In this document: positions 62,903 to 64,000 of the stretch, one piece after another
How positions within the stretch are numbered: the first letter of the stretch is position 1
Layout: each line of letters opens with the position of its first letter
DNA from: Planctomycetaceae bacterium
GTDB lineage: Bacteria > Planctomycetota > Planctomycetia > Planctomycetales > Planctomycetaceae
DNA: 64,000 bases
Assembly (NCBI GenBank): GCA_041398825.1
Contig: JAWKTX010000001.1
Coordinates: forward strand, 310,001 to 374,000
Reading direction: 5' to 3'
The notes under the pieces: model-generated
Told to the model about the DNA's origin: nothing
The model's database searches: none
The model's input: the letters and a program-made list of their open reading frames with translations, nothing else
Translations under genes and position numbers: made by a program

Positions 62903-63526
62903 TTAGCTTCGTTGTCGTTGATAGATTTCTGCCAGGATGTCTTCCACAGATTTGAATTTCTTCTTCGTTTCCATCACGGTTTCAATGCGTGTTCGGGCAT
63001 CCTGTGGGCTGTGGCCCACGCTGATCAACGCTTCGTATGCCTCGGAGAACAGGTCGGATGAGGAAGCTTCTTCGGCGGGTAGTTTTGCTGCGATCATCAG
63101 GGCAAACTTGGTCATTTTTCGTCGCAGTTTGGCAATGATACGTTCTGCGACAGCCGGCCCTATGCCAGGAAGTGTACTGAGTGTTTTCACGTCCTGTTCT
63201 TCAATGGCTTCCGCAACTTCTCGAACCGGTCGCACCATGGCACGCAGTGCTTTCTTGACGCCGACTCCATCGACAGAACAAAACAGCTCGAAGAATTCTT
63301 TTTCGGCGTCGCTCGTGAAACCGATGATGCGAGGAGTGAGTCGCCCCTGTTGGGGATTACCATCCAGATATTCAATGGTACGGAGGCTCACGTCTTCGTT
63401 GAATTTTGACTGCAACTGGCGGCGGACAAGGTCCGGAATCAGGACTTCATACTCGAAGCCGCCGATCCGAATCGTAGCTCGGACATCATTCAGATCGACC
63501 AGAGTGCCTGTAATTCGCGTGATCAA
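62903..63526 (-). CDS. ruvA: Holliday junction branch migration protein RuvA
   Basis: A 207-residue protein. The TTG at 63526 is preferred because it gives the usual RuvA start (M)ITRITGTL and has AGGTG just upstream; a GTG at 63538 would add four residues. Domain I is the OB fold (RATIRIGGFEYEVLIP), domain II has helix-hairpin-helix motifs (SVDGVGVKKALRAMV, LSTLPGIGPAVAERIIAKL), and domain III (EAYEALISVGHSPQDARTRI) contacts RuvB. RuvA tetramers hold the four-way junction for the RuvB motor. It is downstream of ruvC, as in many bacteria. Confidence 0.97.
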   Translation of the reverse strand: MITRITGTLVDLNDVRATIRIGGFEYEVLIPDLVRRQLQSKFNEDVSLRTIEYLDGNPQQGRLTPRIIGFTSDAEKEFFELFCSVDGVGVKKALRAMVRPVREVAEAIEEQDVKTLSTLPGIGPAVAERIIAKLRRKMTKFALMIAAKLPAEEASSSDLFSEAYEALISVGHSPQDARTRIETVMETKKKFKSVEDILAEIYQRQRS

Positions 63527-63725
63527 AGAACACCTCACGAAACACGTGAAAGAATCCCTGCCGGGGGGCCTCGGGAAAATAGCAAAGCTGCTTTATGTTA
63601 GTCCGGAGCATAGCGGATCATCACGATTCGCTCAAAACCGCTTTTGGCAGACCGATGTCAGTGAGATTTCCGTTGCGCAGCCGGGCAAGCGAGGCCGCCG
63701 TTGTGGCGGATGACGGCTGCGTTTG

Positions 63726-63815
63726 CTGTCCGTTGAAAAACCGGGACAGGCGCGCAGGACGACCGGAATCCATCGTGTTTTAAGGTTTCCTGCTCACGCC
63801 AGTCCTGTTTTCAAC
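63726..63815. repeat. palindromic-ended dispersed repeat, copy 2 (inverted relative to copy 1)
   Basis: In reverse complement it aligns with 43827-43917 at about 80 percent identity by eye, with the same GTTGAAAAAC ends and the shared internal blocks taaaacacga and gtcgtcctgc. It lies between ruvC and ruvA, in a gap of about 325 bases, on the side of the gap nearer to ruvC. Confidence 0.75.
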
Positions 63816-63850
63816 AGGCTGTCAGGTCAGATCAGTATCCGTCACGGAAA

Positions 63851-64000
63851 TCAGGCGGCGACCTTCACAGAATGGTAAAGGCATAATGCGACAGCCGAAG
63901 CGTCGGCAACATCGTTGGGTTCAGGCAGGCTTGATAGCTTCAATTCGGCTTTGATGGCATGCTGAACCTGTTCTTTTCCGGCCTTTCCACTGCCGGTCAG
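63851..64000 (-). CDS. ruvC: RuvC crossover junction endodeoxyribonuclease, 3' end
   Basis: The last 49 residues of RuvC, on the minus strand, running out of the window. They read LTGSGKAGKEQVQHAIKAEL, then PNDVADASAVALCLYHSVKV. The GxGxAxKEQV helix and the DVADA block, with two acidic active-site residues, identify RuvC. Only the C-terminal quarter is seen. It resolves Holliday junctions with RuvAB, and its gene precedes ruvA. Confidence 0.93.
   Translation of the reverse strand: MTGSGKAGKEQVQHAIKAELKLSSLPEPNDVADASAVALCLYHSVKVAA

Overview
The window looks like chromosomal DNA of a planctomycete (class Planctomycetia), probably marine or aquatic. The evidence is the gene content: a DUF1549/DUF1553 protein directly followed by a DUF1501 protein, an arylsulfatase-type sulfatase, a DUF1080 (3-keto-disaccharide hydrolase) domain fused to an esterase, a secreted LamG protein, a BatA/VWA membrane cluster and an FGE-sulfatase-domain protein. 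Coding DNA is of moderate GC, genes lie on both strands in short operons, and several genes seem to use GTG or TTG starts. No rRNA, tRNA, CRISPR array or prophage was recognised. All product names come from reading the translated sequence; no database search was run.

Layout. 1-6000: the 3' part of a large coiled-coil membrane protein, an alpha/beta hydrolase, an IlvD/Edd dehydratase and a secreted esterase-DUF1080 fusion. 7000-13300 (+): M3 oligopeptidase, soluble transhydrogenase (SthA), a B12-binding radical SAM protein and a membrane protein. 13300-21800 (-): a second radical SAM protein overlapping a UbiB-type kinase, a helical repeat protein, a YugP-type zinc peptidase, an asparagine-synthetase-like protein without the usual glutaminase cysteine, and a UvrD-type helicase. 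22100-28800 (+): a 34-residue basic microprotein with its own terminator, alpha-glucan phosphorylase, a DUF1573 protein, RarA, a PAP2 phosphatase and a BON-like protein. 28770-40450: PlsC acyltransferase, HAD phosphatase, SDR epimerase, L-serine dehydratase, TerB/DUF533-like protein, HpaI-type aldolase, DUF4404 protein, exonuclease III, a secreted Gly-rich protein, purine nucleoside phosphorylase, a hyperacidic protein, a small hypothetical protein and prephenate dehydrogenase. 40470-51840: the DUF1501/DUF1549-1553 pair (-), then a four-gene membrane/VWA/FGE cluster (+). 52020-57790 (-): Gfo/Idh/MocA oxidoreductase, winged-helix protein, LamG protein, CoA-disulfide-reductase-like/rhodanese fusion and sulfatase.

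57790-62900 is different. It has almost no convincing genes, contains frame-broken coding remnants, and ends in a REP-associated tyrosine transposase (RAYT) flanked by inverted-pair REP elements (BIMEs). The transposase has a changed HUH motif (His-Leu-Arg). The window closes with ruvA and the 3' end of ruvC on the minus strand. They are separated by a roughly 90-bp palindromic-ended repeat, and a second copy lies in inverted orientation about 20 kb away, at 43827-43917.

The most interesting signals are the RAYT/BIME locus, the inverted copies of the 90-bp element, the decayed region beside them, the two radical SAM genes that meet tail to tail, the asparagine-synthetase homologue without a nucleophile, and the basic microprotein too short for ordinary gene calling.
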